Shown: positions 28,903-38,580, numbered from the stretch's first letter. The stretch is DNA of 64,000 bases from Neobacillus mesonae (GCA_023715865.1 JAMBOW010000002.1:558001-622000), one strand, 5' to 3'. Notes: generated from the letters alone by a model not told the origin. Translations and numbers: made by a program.

Positions 28903-28931
28903 ATATAACATATTCCGTGAAGGAATGTCAA
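28903..28931 (-). promoter_or_regulatory. promoter of the tyrS T-box transcript
   Basis: Minus-strand TTGACA (28926-28931), 17-base spacer, TTATAT (28903-28908), placed just upstream of the T-box leader. Confidence 0.75.
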
Positions 28932-28978
28932 TTTCCGAGCCTTCCCACCATTTGCGGGGATTCAAAAAGCTTATTTTA

Positions 28979-28987
28979 TGCTATAAT
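28979..28987 (+). promoter_or_regulatory. extended -10 promoter of the class A PBP gene
   Basis: TGCTATAAT (TATAAT at 28982-28987) lies about 30 bases before the PBP start. No good -35 hexamer is visible at the usual distance. Confidence 0.45.
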
Positions 28988-29016
28988 AATGCCTGTTAAA
29001 AGGAGGAAGACATTTG

Positions 29017-32000
29017 ATGGTTGATGATAAGGAAAAAAAACCTGAAGAACAGCCTTCCCGCAAAAGAAGTTTCTTAAGCCGGTTAGGTAGTTTTGTGAAA
29101 TGGATGGTCGTGCTTGGCTTCATGGGTATCCTGTTTGTCGGCGGTGCACTCACAGGTTACATAGCATCCATTGTAAAAGACGAACCTGTCCGCTCCAGAG
29201 CCGCAATTGAACAAGCGGTGAGTGAGAATTCTTTAACTGGTTTCGCTTATTTTGCAGACGGTTCTGCAATCGGACAACTCAGGACAGAGGAAGACCGACG
29301 CATTGTAGAACTGGAGGACATTCCTCAAGTTGTACTAGATGCTGTAGTTTCGATCGAGGATGATTCGTTTTATGAACATAAAGGCGTAGACATAACAGGT
29401 ACCCTCAGAGCTGTTAAGGAAAAAGTGCTGAATGAACCCGTTCAAACAGGCGGAAGTACTTTAACACAGCAGCTGGCAAGACGGGTCTTTCTAAGTCTTG
29501 ATAAGACTGAAGACCGAAAAGTGAAGGAAATATTGTTATCCTTGCGTTTGGAGCGATTCCTCACCAAGGATGAGATCATTACGGCCTACTTAAACAAGGT
29601 TCCTTTCGGGAACGGCTCCAGCGGCTATAACGTTTATGGAATTAAAGCTGCAGCCAAAGGCATTTTTAATGTTAATGATTTGAATGATCTAAACACCGCA
29701 CAGGCTGCTTATTTGGCAGGCCTTCCTCAGCTCCCTTCCGCTTACTCTGCATTTAACGGAAAAGGCGAGTTTAACGAGGACAATTTCAACAATGCTGTTG
29801 AGCGTCAGCAGCGCGTATTAGGACGTATGCTTGCTTTAGGCAAGATTACGCAGTCTGAGTACGATGAAGCGATGGCATTTGATCTTAAATCATCGCTTGC
29901 TCCAAGAGTAGCGAAGGCATACAATACGTATCCTTACCTTATGCTTGAAACCGAGCGTCAGGCAGCCAAAGTACTGATTGATGTAATGTATCCCGACGGA
30001 GAAGAAGCGGATAAATCAAACAGTGAGCTGATGGAAGAAGCGCTTCAGAAGCTGCGCACCGGCGGTTACCGTGTCTATACAACAATTAACAAGAATGTTT
30101 ATAAGACCATGCGTGCCATTGCAGAAGATGACAGCAACTTCTCTGCCTATAATGAAAGCAAGGGCTTGGAGCAAACCGCTGCCATGATGATTGATCATAA
30201 GACCGGGGCTATTCTGGGTATGATTGAGGGCCGAGATTTTAACACGGAAAATATGAACCTTGCAACACAGATGGTTAGACAGCCGGGCTCGGCTATGAAG
30301 CCGATTGCTGCCTATCTCCCTGCACTTGAGGAAGGGATCATACAGCCTGCCTCCATTCTTGATGACTCGCCGATTATTTTGAAGGATGGACAAAAGGGCT
30401 ATCATATTCCGAAGAACTCAAACGGAAATTATAAAGGGCTGGTAACAGCAAGATATGCTTTGAACCAATCCTTAAATGTCCCTGCACTCAAAATCTTTAA
30501 TGAAAAATTAGGGCTGGAGAAAGCATGGGATTTTGCGAAAACCCTAGGAATTACTACATTGACCGATATTGATTATACAAATGCGACCACAGGTGTTCTT
30601 GGCGGTCTAACCTATGGCGTATCTGTTGAAGAGTTAACCAATGCGTATGGCGCCATTGCCAATAACGGTGTGTATAACGATGCGTATATGATTCAAAAGA
30701 TTGTTGATTCTAAAGGAAATATAGTATTCTCTCATGAAGAAGCACCTAAAGAGGTGTTCTCCAAGGAGACAGCTTATCTGATGACCGATATGCTCAAAAC
30801 CGTTATCTCCGATGGTACCGGTAAGCTTGTAAGAGATAACTTCAACAAGTATGGAGATATTGATATTGCCGGCAAGACAGGTACGACTCAGAACTATGCA
30901 GACGTATGGTTCCAAGGATATACACCGGATGTAACGCTTGGTGTTTGGGTAGGTTACAACAACAAGGAAACCTTATCAACACTCGCTGAAGGTGCGGAAA
31001 GAGAACGGGCCCGCAGACTGTGGGCTAAAATTCTAAATAATGTGATTGAGGCAGAGCCTGATCTGTTCCCTACCAAAACATTTACGAAGCCGGAAAACAT
31101 TACAACGAAGACGGTCTCTGCATACAGCGGCAAGTTGCCTACTTCGCTTACGGACAAATTTGTAACAGATATCTTCAATACAAAATATGTTCCGACCGAA
31201 AGCGACGATGCGGTAGCGAAGGCTAAGTATATTACCTACAATGGAGTAAACTATATTCCTAGAGATGAAACGCCTTCTGATATGCTTAAAGAGCAGACCG
31301 TTGTGAAGAGGGAACGTCCGATCTCAGAGCTGATCAAACAGCTTCAAGAGGCTTTCAAGGTTATGGCAGAGCATGAGTCGTTGTCTTATTACATGCCGGA
31401 TGATGCTGATGAGGATATGCCGAAGCAGATCGATCCGCGTAAGGACGACGGTGCAAATCCCGATGCGCCTGCAAATGTCAGAATGAGCACAAGCAACGGG
31501 AATGCCGTAATTACATTCAATCCAAGTGGAGCGAAGGATGTTGTAGGCTACAGATTATACCGAAGCATGAATGGCGGAACATTCCAGAACCAAGGCAAGG
31601 TCGTGCTTGCAGGAAATCCAACAACCTTTACGAGCTATGCTGGAAGCAATGTGCAGTTTTACATTGTAGCTGTCGATGTAGCAGGAAGAGAATCAGCTCC
31701 TAGCGCGATCGTCAGCGGCGGAAACCAGGTGCCTGTTAATCCTCCAGAAGAGGAGACACCGGGAGATCCTATTGAGGTCCCTGGAACTGTTGTTACTGAG
31801 GATGAAAGCCAGAACGAGGATGACAGCACGGATTCCAATGCATCAGGCGTTCCTGCTACACCTAGCGGCGTCTCAGCCCAGGTAACAGATCAAGGCATTG
31901 TGATCTCCTGGACTGCACAGGAAGGCGTAACCGGGTTTAATGTGTATTACAGTGATACAGGCCAAGAGCCTTTCCAGCACGTCGGAACCGCTGGTTTCAC

Positions 32001-32100
32001 ATCATTCACCTATAATAATGCCGAAGCCAAAGGAGCCTTCCGGATTACAGCAGTAAATGAAGCTGGCGAGTCCAGTCCATCTGCTCCGGTCAGTCCCTAG
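29017..32100 (+). CDS. bifunctional class A penicillin-binding protein (PBP1A family) with fibronectin type III-like modules
   Basis: A 1027-residue membrane-anchored enzyme that polymerises and cross-links peptidoglycan outside the membrane. AGGAGG lies 10 bases before the ATG at 29017. A basic cytoplasmic tail is followed by a membrane anchor near residues 27-50. The glycosyltransferase domain shows EDDSFYEHKG at 114-123 and GGSTLTQQLARR at 145-156. The transpeptidase domain has SAMK with Ser425, the SLN triad in ALNQSLNVPAL, and KTGT at 620. From about 815 an acidic linker and two fibronectin-like modules follow (DAPANVRMSTSNGNAVITFN; TPSGVSAQVTDQGIVISW), joined by a Pro/Glu/Asp-rich stretch. 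The modules may bind wall polysaccharide or partner proteins. A perfect terminator follows. Confidence 0.95.
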   Translation: MVDDKEKKPEEQPSRKRSFLSRLGSFVKWMVVLGFMGILFVGGALTGYIASIVKDEPVRSRAAIEQAVSENSLTGFAYFADGSAIGQLRTEEDRRIVELEDIPQVVLDAVVSIEDDSFYEHKGVDITGTLRAVKEKVLNEPVQTGGSTLTQQLARRVFLSLDKTEDRKVKEILLSLRLERFLTKDEIITAYLNKVPFGNGSSGYNVYGIKAAAKGIFNVNDLNDLNTAQAAYLAGLPQLPSAYSAFNGKGEFNEDNFNNAVERQQRVLGRMLALGKITQSEYDEAMAFDLKSSLAPRVAKAYNTYPYLMLETERQAAKVLIDVMYPDGEEADKSNSELMEEALQKLRTGGYRVYTTINKNVYKTMRAIAEDDSNFSAYNESKGLEQTAAMMIDHKTGAILGMIEGRDFNTENMNLATQMVRQPGSAMKPIAAYLPALEEGIIQPASILDDSPIILKDGQKGYHIPKNSNGNYKGLVTARYALNQSLNVPALKIFNEKLGLEKAWDFAKTLGITTLTDIDYTNATTGVLGGLTYGVSVEELTNAYGAIANNGVYNDAYMIQKIVDSKGNIVFSHEEAPKEVFSKETAYLMTDMLKTVISDGTGKLVRDNFNKYGDIDIAGKTGTTQNYADVWFQGYTPDVTLGVWVGYNNKETLSTLAEGAERERARRLWAKILNNVIEAEPDLFPTKTFTKPENITTKTVSAYSGKLPTSLTDKFVTDIFNTKYVPTESDDAVAKAKYITYNGVNYIPRDETPSDMLKEQTVVKRERPISELIKQLQEAFKVMAEHESLSYYMPDDADEDMPKQIDPRKDDGANPDAPANVRMSTSNGNAVITFNPSGAKDVVGYRLYRSMNGGTFQNQGKVVLAGNPTTFTSYAGSNVQFYIVAVDVAGRESAPSAIVSGGNQVPVNPPEEETPGDPIEVPGTVVTEDESQNEDDSTDSNASGVPATPSGVSAQVTDQGIVISWTAQEGVTGFNVYYSDTGQEPFQHVGTAGFTSFTYNNAEAKGAFRITAVNEAGESSPSAPVSP

Positions 32101-32114
32101 GATTTAAACAGAAG

Positions 32115-32156
32115 CAAAAAAAAGTGATTGTAAGCTTAGCTTACAATCACTTTTTT
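32115..32156 (+). terminator. terminator between the PBP gene and acsA
   Basis: AAAGTGATTGTAAGCT/AGCTTACAATCACTTT perfect palindrome with A and T runs on both sides; usable in both directions. Confidence 0.93.
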
Positions 32157-32179
32157 ATATTATCTAGACTGATTCACCT

Positions 32180-33904
32180 TTAATCTTCAATTGTAGACAA
32201 ATCGCCCGCAGGTAAATCCAGCTCCCAAGCTTTCAGAACCCTTCTCATGATTTTTCCTGATCTTGTCTTAGGCAGTTTGTCTTTAAATTCAATTTCTCGC
32301 GGTGCAGCATGCGCTGATAGTCCTTCTTTGACGAAACGGTAAATATCATCCTTTAATTCCTGAGTCGGCTCATATCCATCTCTTAATGCGACAAAGGCTT
32401 TAATGATCTCTCCGCGCACCAAATCCGGTTTACCAATGACACCTGCTTCAGCGACAGCCGGATGTTCAAGCAGCTTGCTTTCGACTTCAAAAGGACCGAT
32501 TCGTTCCCCTGACGAATTAATGACATCATCAATTCTGCCCTGGAACCAAAAATATCCGTCCTCATCCATATAAGCGGAATCGCCCGAAATATACCATCCC
32601 GAGATACGGAAATACTCGTCATATTTCGGCTGGTTATTCCAGATTTGTCTCATCATCGACGGCCAAGGTGTCTTAATAGCCAGGTTCCCCATAGAGTATG
32701 GAGGCAGTTCCTGCCCTTGGTCATTAATGATCGCGGCCTCAATGCCCGGTAATGGTTTACCCATGGAGCCTGGCTTAATAACCATGCCTGGGTAATTACA
32801 TATCAGCTGTGCGCCGGTCTCCGTCATCCACCACGTATCATGAATTCGCTGATTATATGCTTTTGTCCCCCATCTTACGACCTCGGGATTCAAGGGTTCA
32901 CCTACAGACAATACGTGGCGCAGCGTGGTCAGATCATACTGCTGAATTACTTCATCCCCTGCACTCATCAGCATACGGAACGCAGTCGGAGCGCTGTACC
33001 ATACCGTCACTTTATTACTCGCGATCGTCTGATACCAGTCCTGCGGACTGAAGCGGCCGCCACGGATGACATTGGTTACCCCGTTCAACCACGGTGCAAA
33101 GATACCGTAGGAAGTCCCTGTGACCCAGCCTGGGTCTGCAGTACACCAATAAATATCATCTTCCCGTAAATCCAAGACGACTTTACCCGTATAATAATGC
33201 TGAATCATAGCATTGTGAACGTGGTACACGCCTTTGGGTTTGCCTGTTGAACCCGACGTATAGTGTAGAATCATACCATCCTCGAGACTCATCCATTCAA
33301 GTTCCAATTCATCAGAAGCGGAAGCCATCTCTGCGTCAAAATCAATAAACCCGTCCTGCTCTTGTGCTCCGCCGCCTACGACAAATATATGTTTCAGCTG
33401 GGGCAATTCCTGAGGGTTAATACGCGAGAGAAGCTGAGGCACAGTTACAAGGGCTACCGCCTCGCTGTCTTGCAGCCGATCCTTTACTGCTGTCTCCATG
33501 AAAGCTTCAAATAACGGGCCTACAATAGCTCCCACTTTAAGCGTCCCCAGCAGACTAACATACAGTTCAGGACTTCTAGGCATAAAAATAAAGACCCGAT
33601 CACCTTTGGAAATTCCGTACTTTCTCAGTACATTACCAAACCGGTTAGAGCCTTCGCTAAGATCCAGGAAGCTGTAAGACTCCTCTCTTGCAGCATCACT
33701 GTACAAAAGCGCTGTTCGCGTTCCATTGCCCTCATCTACATGACGGTCAATTGCTTCATACGCCATATTTACTTTACCTGTCTTATACCAAGTAAACTGC
33801 TTCTTCACTTCTTCCCAGCTAAATTGTTCGCGAGCCTGTTCATAATTTCCAAGATTACTGCGCTCTACGACAGCTGCAATAACTTCATTTTGACTTTGAC
33901 TCAT
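32180..33904 (-). CDS. acsA: acetyl-CoA synthetase
   Basis: Activates acetate to acetyl-CoA through acetyl-AMP. The 574 residues carry the adenylate-forming motifs YTSGSTGKPKGV near 215, DTWWMTETGAQ near 360 and SGERIGPFEVE near 465. Near the end is the acetylatable lysine in KTRSGKIMRR. Length matches Bacillus AcsA. GAGGAGG lies upstream of the ATG. A perfect cre match lies 45-59 bases before the start, so CcpA control is likely, and the acetyltransferase gene acuA is divergent. In Bacillus AcuA acetylates and silences AcsA at that lysine. Confidence 0.96.
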   Translation of the reverse strand: MSQSQNEVIAAVVERSNLGNYEQAREQFSWEEVKKQFTWYKTGKVNMAYEAIDRHVDEGNGTRTALLYSDAAREESYSFLDLSEGSNRFGNVLRKYGISKGDRVFIFMPRSPELYVSLLGTLKVGAIVGPLFEAFMETAVKDRLQDSEAVALVTVPQLLSRINPQELPQLKHIFVVGGGAQEQDGFIDFDAEMASASDELELEWMSLEDGMILHYTSGSTGKPKGVYHVHNAMIQHYYTGKVVLDLREDDIYWCTADPGWVTGTSYGIFAPWLNGVTNVIRGGRFSPQDWYQTIASNKVTVWYSAPTAFRMLMSAGDEVIQQYDLTTLRHVLSVGEPLNPEVVRWGTKAYNQRIHDTWWMTETGAQLICNYPGMVIKPGSMGKPLPGIEAAIINDQGQELPPYSMGNLAIKTPWPSMMRQIWNNQPKYDEYFRISGWYISGDSAYMDEDGYFWFQGRIDDVINSSGERIGPFEVESKLLEHPAVAEAGVIGKPDLVRGEIIKAFVALRDGYEPTQELKDDIYRFVKEGLSAHAAPREIEFKDKLPKTRSGKIMRRVLKAWELDLPAGDLSTIED

Positions 33905-33948
33905 TGCCCTCAGAGCCTCCTCAGCTACATTTTCACAATGTACAAGTT

Positions 33949-33963
33949 AGGTAGCGCTTACAA
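33949..33963 (-). promoter_or_regulatory. cre site for CcpA in the acsA promoter region
   Basis: Minus-strand TTGTAAGCGCTACCT fits the consensus WTGNAANCGNWNNCW at every fixed position. It lies in the acsA-acuA divergent region. Bacillus acsA is repressed by CcpA, and a ccpA gene lies nearby in this window. Confidence 0.72.
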
Positions 33964-34149
33964 ATGTAGTAATAACATGACCAACAATTCAGAGTTACTG
34001 CGAGTGCTGAAAATGTGAAAAATTTATGTCTGGAATATTATAGCATAATTTACGATTATGTTAATATTCCTTTTCATTTTTTTGTATTTTTGCTATAAGT
34101 AGAGAGAATGAGCAAGTGATGACACAATCAAAGGAGCAGTTGAGAACTG

Positions 34150-34782
34150 ATGAATCATTCCAAACAGCACAATGTTCACACCCTCCGTAAAAATGGCAGG
34201 GAAATTGTTGTTGAAGGCCCGGTTCCTGCGTCCCTTTTGCAAAGCCTCCACATGCATCCGGATCTTGATGCCTTTCGCAGACCTCATGAGCAGTTTGAAG
34301 CGCTTGTTGAAATATCCGAGCTTCCCGAAGGAAGAATTATCATTGCAAGAGAGCAAGACACCATTATCGGCTACGTTACATTCCACTATCCCGATGAAAT
34401 GGAGCGCTGGTCGGAAGGTAACATGAAGGATCTTATTGAGCTCGGAGCCATCGAGGTTGCAGATGAATACCGATCTTATGGAATTGGACGTACGCTCATT
34501 AGGACTGCCTTCGAACAGGAGCAGATGGAGGAATATATTGTTTTTACAACAGAGTACTATTGGCATTGGGATTTAAAAGGCAGCGGGTTATCCGTATGGG
34601 ATTACCGTAAGATGATGGAGCGGCTTATGAAGACGGTAGATATGGTATGGTACGCAACCGATGACCCGGAAATATGCGCACATCCTGCCAATTGCCTTAT
34701 GGTACGTATCGGCAGCAAGATCCCTCTTCGTTCCAAAGAACAATTCGACCAGGTACGATTTAAACAACGTTACATGTACTAA
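34150..34782 (+). CDS. acuA: AcuA-type GNAT acetyltransferase
   Basis: A 210-residue acetyltransferase that in Bacillus modifies and inactivates AcsA. The GNAT core is seen in RIIIAREQDTIIGYVTFHYP and in the acetyl-CoA loop EVADEYRSYGIGRTLIRTAF near residues 105-125. The C-terminal part (EEYIVFTTEYYWHWDLKGSG, VWDYRKMMERLM) is AcuA-specific. AAAGGAG lies 13 bases upstream. Unlike Bacillus, no acuB or acuC follows; a terminator comes at once, so a deacetylase must be encoded elsewhere if the switch is reversible. Confidence 0.93.
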   Translation: MNHSKQHNVHTLRKNGREIVVEGPVPASLLQSLHMHPDLDAFRRPHEQFEALVEISELPEGRIIIAREQDTIIGYVTFHYPDEMERWSEGNMKDLIELGAIEVADEYRSYGIGRTLIRTAFEQEQMEEYIVFTTEYYWHWDLKGSGLSVWDYRKMMERLMKTVDMVWYATDDPEICAHPANCLMVRIGSKIPLRSKEQFDQVRFKQRYMY

Positions 34783-34832
34783 AAAAGACAGGAGCTTGGC
34801 CGGAGTAATCCCGAGTTTTCCCTGTCTTTTTC
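34781..34832 (+). terminator. terminator after acuA, between convergent genes
   Basis: AAAAAAGACAGG/CCTGTCTTTTT arms enclose a longer inner region; A and T runs on both sides. Confidence 0.8.
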
Positions 34833-34846
34833 ACTTTAAAATTATG

Positions 34847-35548
34847 TTAATCTGCCATATGTTTAAGCATATATTCTACGATACGATGCGATTTCCGCGA
34901 GGATTCTACAGTAAATTCTGCAAAATTCACATGGGCCGAACCGTCAGCTTTATCCGACATTCCGCGTAAAACAACAAAAGGCACTTTATTCATGAAGCTG
35001 ACCTGCGCAACGGCAGCCCCTTCCATTTCAGCGCATGCCCCTTGAAATTCTTCATAAAGATTGCTAACGGTATCCTTGCTGGCAATAAACTGATCCCCAG
35101 ATAGCACAATTCCCTTGAGATGCTTTGCTGACAGCTCCTCGCATGCGCTTGCTGCCAGGTCAATCAGTATAGGATCTGCTGGAAATGCCGACGTTTCCTG
35201 ATATGGTATTTCACCACGTTTAAAACCAAGCGGTGTAACATCCATGTCATGCTGTATGCAAGCCGTGGAAATGACGATGTCCCCTATCTCGAGTTCCGGG
35301 TGAACGGCACCCGCTACTCCGGTAAAAATAATGAGAGACACTCCAAATTTTTCAATTAGCATTTGAGTGGTAACAGCCGCGTTCACTTTACCCACGCCGG
35401 ATTTGCATACAACTACACGCTTTCCATAAACGTTCCCCTCGGTATACGTTATACCAGCAAATTCGGAGCGTTCAATATTGTCCATATCCGAAAGCAGCAG
35501 TTCAATCTCTTCATCCATCGCTCCGATAAGCCCGATCGTTTGCGTCAT
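34847..35548 (-). CDS. mtnN: 5'-methylthioadenosine/S-adenosylhomocysteine nucleosidase
   Basis: Cleaves adenine from methylthioadenosine, S-adenosylhomocysteine and 5'-deoxyadenosine, clearing inhibitors of SAM and polyamine metabolism. The start at 35548 (MTQTIGLIGAMDEEIELL) has AAAGGAG upstream. The 233 residues show GLIGAMDEEI, SGVGKVNAAVTTQ, FTGVAGAVHPELEIGDIVI and the adenine-site ACAEMEGAAVAQVS plus RGMSDKAD with the catalytic aspartate. It fits with speA, a polyamine gene, later in the window. Confidence 0.96.
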   Translation of the reverse strand: MTQTIGLIGAMDEEIELLLSDMDNIERSEFAGITYTEGNVYGKRVVVCKSGVGKVNAAVTTQMLIEKFGVSLIIFTGVAGAVHPELEIGDIVISTACIQHDMDVTPLGFKRGEIPYQETSAFPADPILIDLAASACEELSAKHLKGIVLSGDQFIASKDTVSNLYEEFQGACAEMEGAAVAQVSFMNKVPFVVLRGMSDKADGSAHVNFAEFTVESSRKSHRIVEYMLKHMAD

Positions 35549-35637
35549 AACTATTTCATCTCCTTTAATCCGGATTTCACAACCCATTCTCCCGCAGTTA
35601 TATCATCCGCTATGTAGTATCAACGAATTTATTCAGC

Positions 35638-35666
35638 AAAAAAGCTCCGAAAAAGCGGAGCTTTTG
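35638..35666 (-). terminator. terminator after ccpA
   Basis: AAAAGCTCCG/CGGAGCTTTT stem followed by T6 on the minus strand. Confidence 0.88.
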
Positions 35667-35686
35667 AAAACTATATTATTGATTTG

Positions 35687-36691
35687 TTACACATGGCTCA
35701 CAGATAAACGCAAAATCGTTTCGTGCGGCAGAATGACGCGTGGGTTCTCCACATTTTCTTTCTTCATCAGCTTGGTGAGCAGGCGCATAGCCACCGCACC
35801 AAGATCGTACATCGGCTGAGCTACTGTTGTCAGCTGAGGACGAACCATGGAGGCCATACGAATGTTGTCTACACTAATAATCGAGAAGTCATCCGGAACT
35901 TTCAGACCCTCATCTTGAATGCTGTGGATGGCACCGATAGCCATTTCATCTGTGGCGCTGAAAATTGCTGTTGGTTTTTTCTTCAGACCCAAGAAATATT
36001 TCATCGCTTCCACACCGGACTCATATCGATAGTTACCAATCCGCACCAAGTCCTCTTGGTATTCAATGCCTGCTGTTTCTAAAGCCCGCTTGTAGCCTTG
36101 GAATCTCGCATATCCGTTTGCCGGATCCTGCAGAGTTCCGCTGATCATCGCAATTTCGCGGTGACCGTGGCGTACAAGTGTACTTACCGCGTCAAAAGCT
36201 GCAGCTTCGTGATCGATATCCACCGATGGGAAAGTTCCCTTCTCATCACTTGTTGCACAAAGAACGATAGGAACCGCTGCTGTTTGAAATGCTTGAATAT
36301 GCTCGTCTGTAACTGTGCCGCCCATAAACAGAAGCCCGTCCACTTGTTTTTCAAGAAGTGTGTTAATAACACGGATTTCCTTTTCCTTCTTCTTATCAGC
36401 ATTACACAGGATAATGTTATAGTGGTACATATTTGCAATATCTTCGATCCCCCGAGCAATCTCGGCAAAAATAGAATTCGAGATATCGGGAATAACTACA
36501 CCGACCGTGGTCGTCTTTTTACTAGCAAGCCCCCTTGCTACCGCATTCGGACGATACCCGAGTCTTTCTATAGCTTCATATACTTTTTTACGAGTCTGTG
36601 GTTTAACGTTAGGATTGTTGTTTACAACCCGAGAAACCGTTGCCATAGATACTCCGGCTTCACGTGCTACGTCGTAAATGGTTACCGTCAC
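35687..36691 (-). CDS. ccpA: catabolite control protein A
   Basis: LacI-family master regulator of carbon catabolite control, working with Ser-phosphorylated HPr or Crh at cre sites. I choose the GTG at 36691 ([20 protein letters not shown]), which has GGAGAG about 7 bases upstream and gives the usual 334 residues. The ATG seven codons earlier has no ribosome site. The helix-turn-helix covers residues 4-25, the hinge region has [16 protein letters not shown], and the effector domain includes [20 protein letters not shown], part of the HPr contact region in known CcpA proteins. It is followed by a terminator and preceded by ytxJ, as near Bacillus ccpA. Confidence 0.96.
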   Translation of the reverse strand: MTVTIYDVAREAGVSMATVSRVVNNNPNVKPQTRKKVYEAIERLGYRPNAVARGLASKKTTTVGVVIPDISNSIFAEIARGIEDIANMYHYNIILCNADKKKEKEIRVINTLLEKQVDGLLFMGGTVTDEHIQAFQTAAVPIVLCATSDEKGTFPSVDIDHEAAAFDAVSTLVRHGHREIAMISGTLQDPANGYARFQGYKRALETAGIEYQEDLVRIGNYRYESGVEAMKYFLGLKKKPTAIFSATDEMAIGAIHSIQDEGLKVPDDFSIISVDNIRMASMVRPQLTTVAQPMYDLGAVAMRLLTKLMKKENVENPRVILPHETILRLSVSHV

Positions 36692-36783
36692 ATTCCTTCT
36701 CTCCATTTGCAATAAATTTTCATTCCATTTTCATGTTAAAAAATATGATACGACATATTATTCCGACATGCAATAAACAGGCT

Positions 36784-37131
36784 TTAAGGCGAGCTTAAAA
36801 CCGAACTTAGGTCACTTGAAGTGATTCCGGAATGGGAAGTATGCCATACTGGAAGTCCATTTTTAACAAGAATCGTCTGCGGAGACTCATGCTTAACGCC
36901 CAGACGTTCAGCAGCTGCTGTGGAAACAGCCCGGTCTTCAATAACCAGAACGATAGAGTAGTTTATTTTCTCTGCAGGTGAATCTTGCAGGTAGGCTTGT
37001 ACTTCTTCATAAGCATGTGCACTGATCGGACAACGAGTACTATGCTTAAATAACAATAGCGGCGTTTCAGAAGATTGTGAAATTGCTTCATCTAGCAGCT
37101 CGATAGTAGTCAGTCTTGTCAACGTTTTCAT
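36784..37131 (-). CDS. ytxJ: bacillithiol system protein YtxJ (monothiol bacilliredoxin)
   Basis: A 115-residue thioredoxin-fold protein. The active motif is KHSTRCPIS near residues 29-37 with a single cysteine; the segment RLGVKHESPQTILVKNG holds the cis-proline loop. Family members are thought to reduce bacillithiol-mixed disulfides. Its presence argues that this organism makes bacillithiol. It lies directly upstream of ccpA on the same strand with about 90 bases between. Confidence 0.93.
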   Translation of the reverse strand: MKTLTRLTTIELLDEAISQSSETPLLLFKHSTRCPISAHAYEEVQAYLQDSPAEKINYSIVLVIEDRAVSTAAAERLGVKHESPQTILVKNGLPVWHTSHSGITSSDLSSVLSSP

Positions 37132-37259
37132 TGCCTATACATCCCCCTCGATCACTTCAGTATTTCGTTTTCATTTTTTTCTGAAAAACTTACACTCCCA
37201 ATATATTAACAAAAAATGAGTCGAAAATCCAATTTTCATAAGGTTTTACGCGGACTTGG

Positions 37260-37703
37260 TCAGCCTGCCTCCGAAAAATGTTCTTCCCACCGAAATTGAG
37301 ATAGCTGCTCGAGCCTGCGCTCCGTATCGCTCATCCATAATTCATCTTCTGACTGACGAGCATATTGATACAAATCCAGAAGAACATTAATACGTTCCTC
37401 CTTGACTTTTTCCACCTCGGTGCCGATCTCATCTAGGGAGATGTCAGGTATATGTTCAAGAAGCTCAGTAATCATTTTGGCTACTTCATTAAATTCAGAG
37501 AAATGGAACACCTGATAATCGCTTGTCAGTTCTACTTTTTCCAACAGCTTCGTCAGGTCCGGTTTCAAGGGTTTAAGGACTTCATAAGTGGAACATGTCA
37601 TACAGAAAAATACGGGAACATCCTTGATTTCTACTTTTTTAGCATAGATTACGGTTCGAAGTTCCAAATCCATTGTCAATTTACATTTACACCATCTACG
37701 CAT
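37260..37703 (-). CDS. conserved hypothetical protein with four-cysteine motif
   Basis: Not recognised by name. The chosen start at 37703 begins MRRWCKCKLTMDLEL; an in-frame ATG 12 codons upstream lacks a ribosome site, so the start is uncertain. Cysteines in WCKC and FFCMTC, about 30 residues apart, look like a zinc ribbon. The rest is helical and acidic (EHIPDISLDEIGTEVEKVKEE) and could form a coiled coil. There is no signal peptide. It lies upstream of ytxJ and ccpA with a 128-base gap, so it may form its own unit. Confidence 0.7.
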   Translation of the reverse strand: MRRWCKCKLTMDLELRTVIYAKKVEIKDVPVFFCMTCSTYEVLKPLKPDLTKLLEKVELTSDYQVFHFSEFNEVAKMITELLEHIPDISLDEIGTEVEKVKEERINVLLDLYQYARQSEDELWMSDTERRLEQLSQFRWEEHFSEAG

Positions 37704-37954
37704 ATCCAACCACCGCCCTGCAACAGTTTCAAATCCCATGCTTTTTCGACTTTTACTCTGTCTTTTCTTCTTCGACTAAATGTATCATAATTCCTCCCAA
37801 ATTAGGGATGTACTATTTTCCATAACATGTAATCATTTTTACCAGCCATTAACTTCATTTGCCTCCAAGCAATGACACGGCACTATTTTGGCTTTCTGCT
37901 GTTTTTCAGTTACAATGTCACTGAATACCGTTTTAAAGGAGTGTTTTGAAGCAT

Positions 37955-38491
37955 ATGAGATTATCAGGCAAGAAAGTCATTGCGCTAGTGGATGAAGAAT
38001 TTGAGGATTTGGAGCTGTGGTATCCGGTTCACCGGGTTCGCGAAGAAGGAGCAGAGGTACACCTTGCAGGTGAAGTGAAGGACAAGACATACATCGGAAA
38101 ATATGGGGTTCCTGCCAAAGCTGAATTCAGCTTTGATGAACTGGACAGCAATGATTATGACGGCATTCTTGTTCCCGGTGGATGGGCACCGGACAAGCTT
38201 CGGAGATATCCAAAGGTCATAGAGCTGGTACAAGAAATGCACAAGGATCGCAAAGCAATCGGCCAAATATGCCACGCCGGCTGGGTTCTCATCTCCGCAA
38301 AAATATTAGAAGGTGTAACGGTTACTTCCACACCAGGGATTCGAGATGACATGGAGAATGCGGGAGCTATTTGGAAGGACGAGGCTGTCGTCATCGACGG
38401 AAACATTGTATCTGCCCGCAGACCGCCAGATCTGCCTCCTTATGGCAAAGCCTTCTGTGATCTGCTCGCCGATCAATCGGATGAAAGCTGA
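37955..38491 (+). CDS. DJ-1/PfpI family protein (type 1 glutamine amidotransferase-like)
   Basis: A 178-residue cytoplasmic protein of the PfpI/YfkM group, linked in other bacteria to stress protection, deglycase or peptidase activity. The ATG at 37955 (MRLSGKKVIALVDEEFED) has AAAGGAG upstream; a TTG nine bases earlier is too close to that site. The glutamate in DEEFEDLEL and the nucleophile cysteine in GQICHAGWVLISA (near residue 105) form the expected elbow. GILVPGGWAPDKLRR is the oxyanion region. A long terminator follows. Confidence 0.92.
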   Translation: MRLSGKKVIALVDEEFEDLELWYPVHRVREEGAEVHLAGEVKDKTYIGKYGVPAKAEFSFDELDSNDYDGILVPGGWAPDKLRRYPKVIELVQEMHKDRKAIGQICHAGWVLISAKILEGVTVTSTPGIRDDMENAGAIWKDEAVVIDGNIVSARRPPDLPPYGKAFCDLLADQSDES

Positions 38492-38504
38492 TTAATGTAA
38501 CACG

Positions 38505-38546
38505 AAAAGGACGGATTCCAGCAGCAGCTGGAGCCCGTCCTTTTTA
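38505..38546 (+). terminator. terminator after the PfpI gene
   Basis: AAAAGGACGG..TCCAG/CTGGA..CCGTCCTTTT stem with T5. Confidence 0.9.
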
Positions 38547-38580
38547 CATATTTATGAATGTTAGCCGAGGGCATAACGAA

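Noticed and set aside
34093..34566. Minus-strand open frame antisense to acuA
   Set aside because: AcuA is clearly the real gene; the other frame lacks a start context and motif.
37712..37739. Upstream ATG start for the four-cysteine protein
   Set aside because: No ribosome site is present before it; the later ATG is preferred though uncertain.
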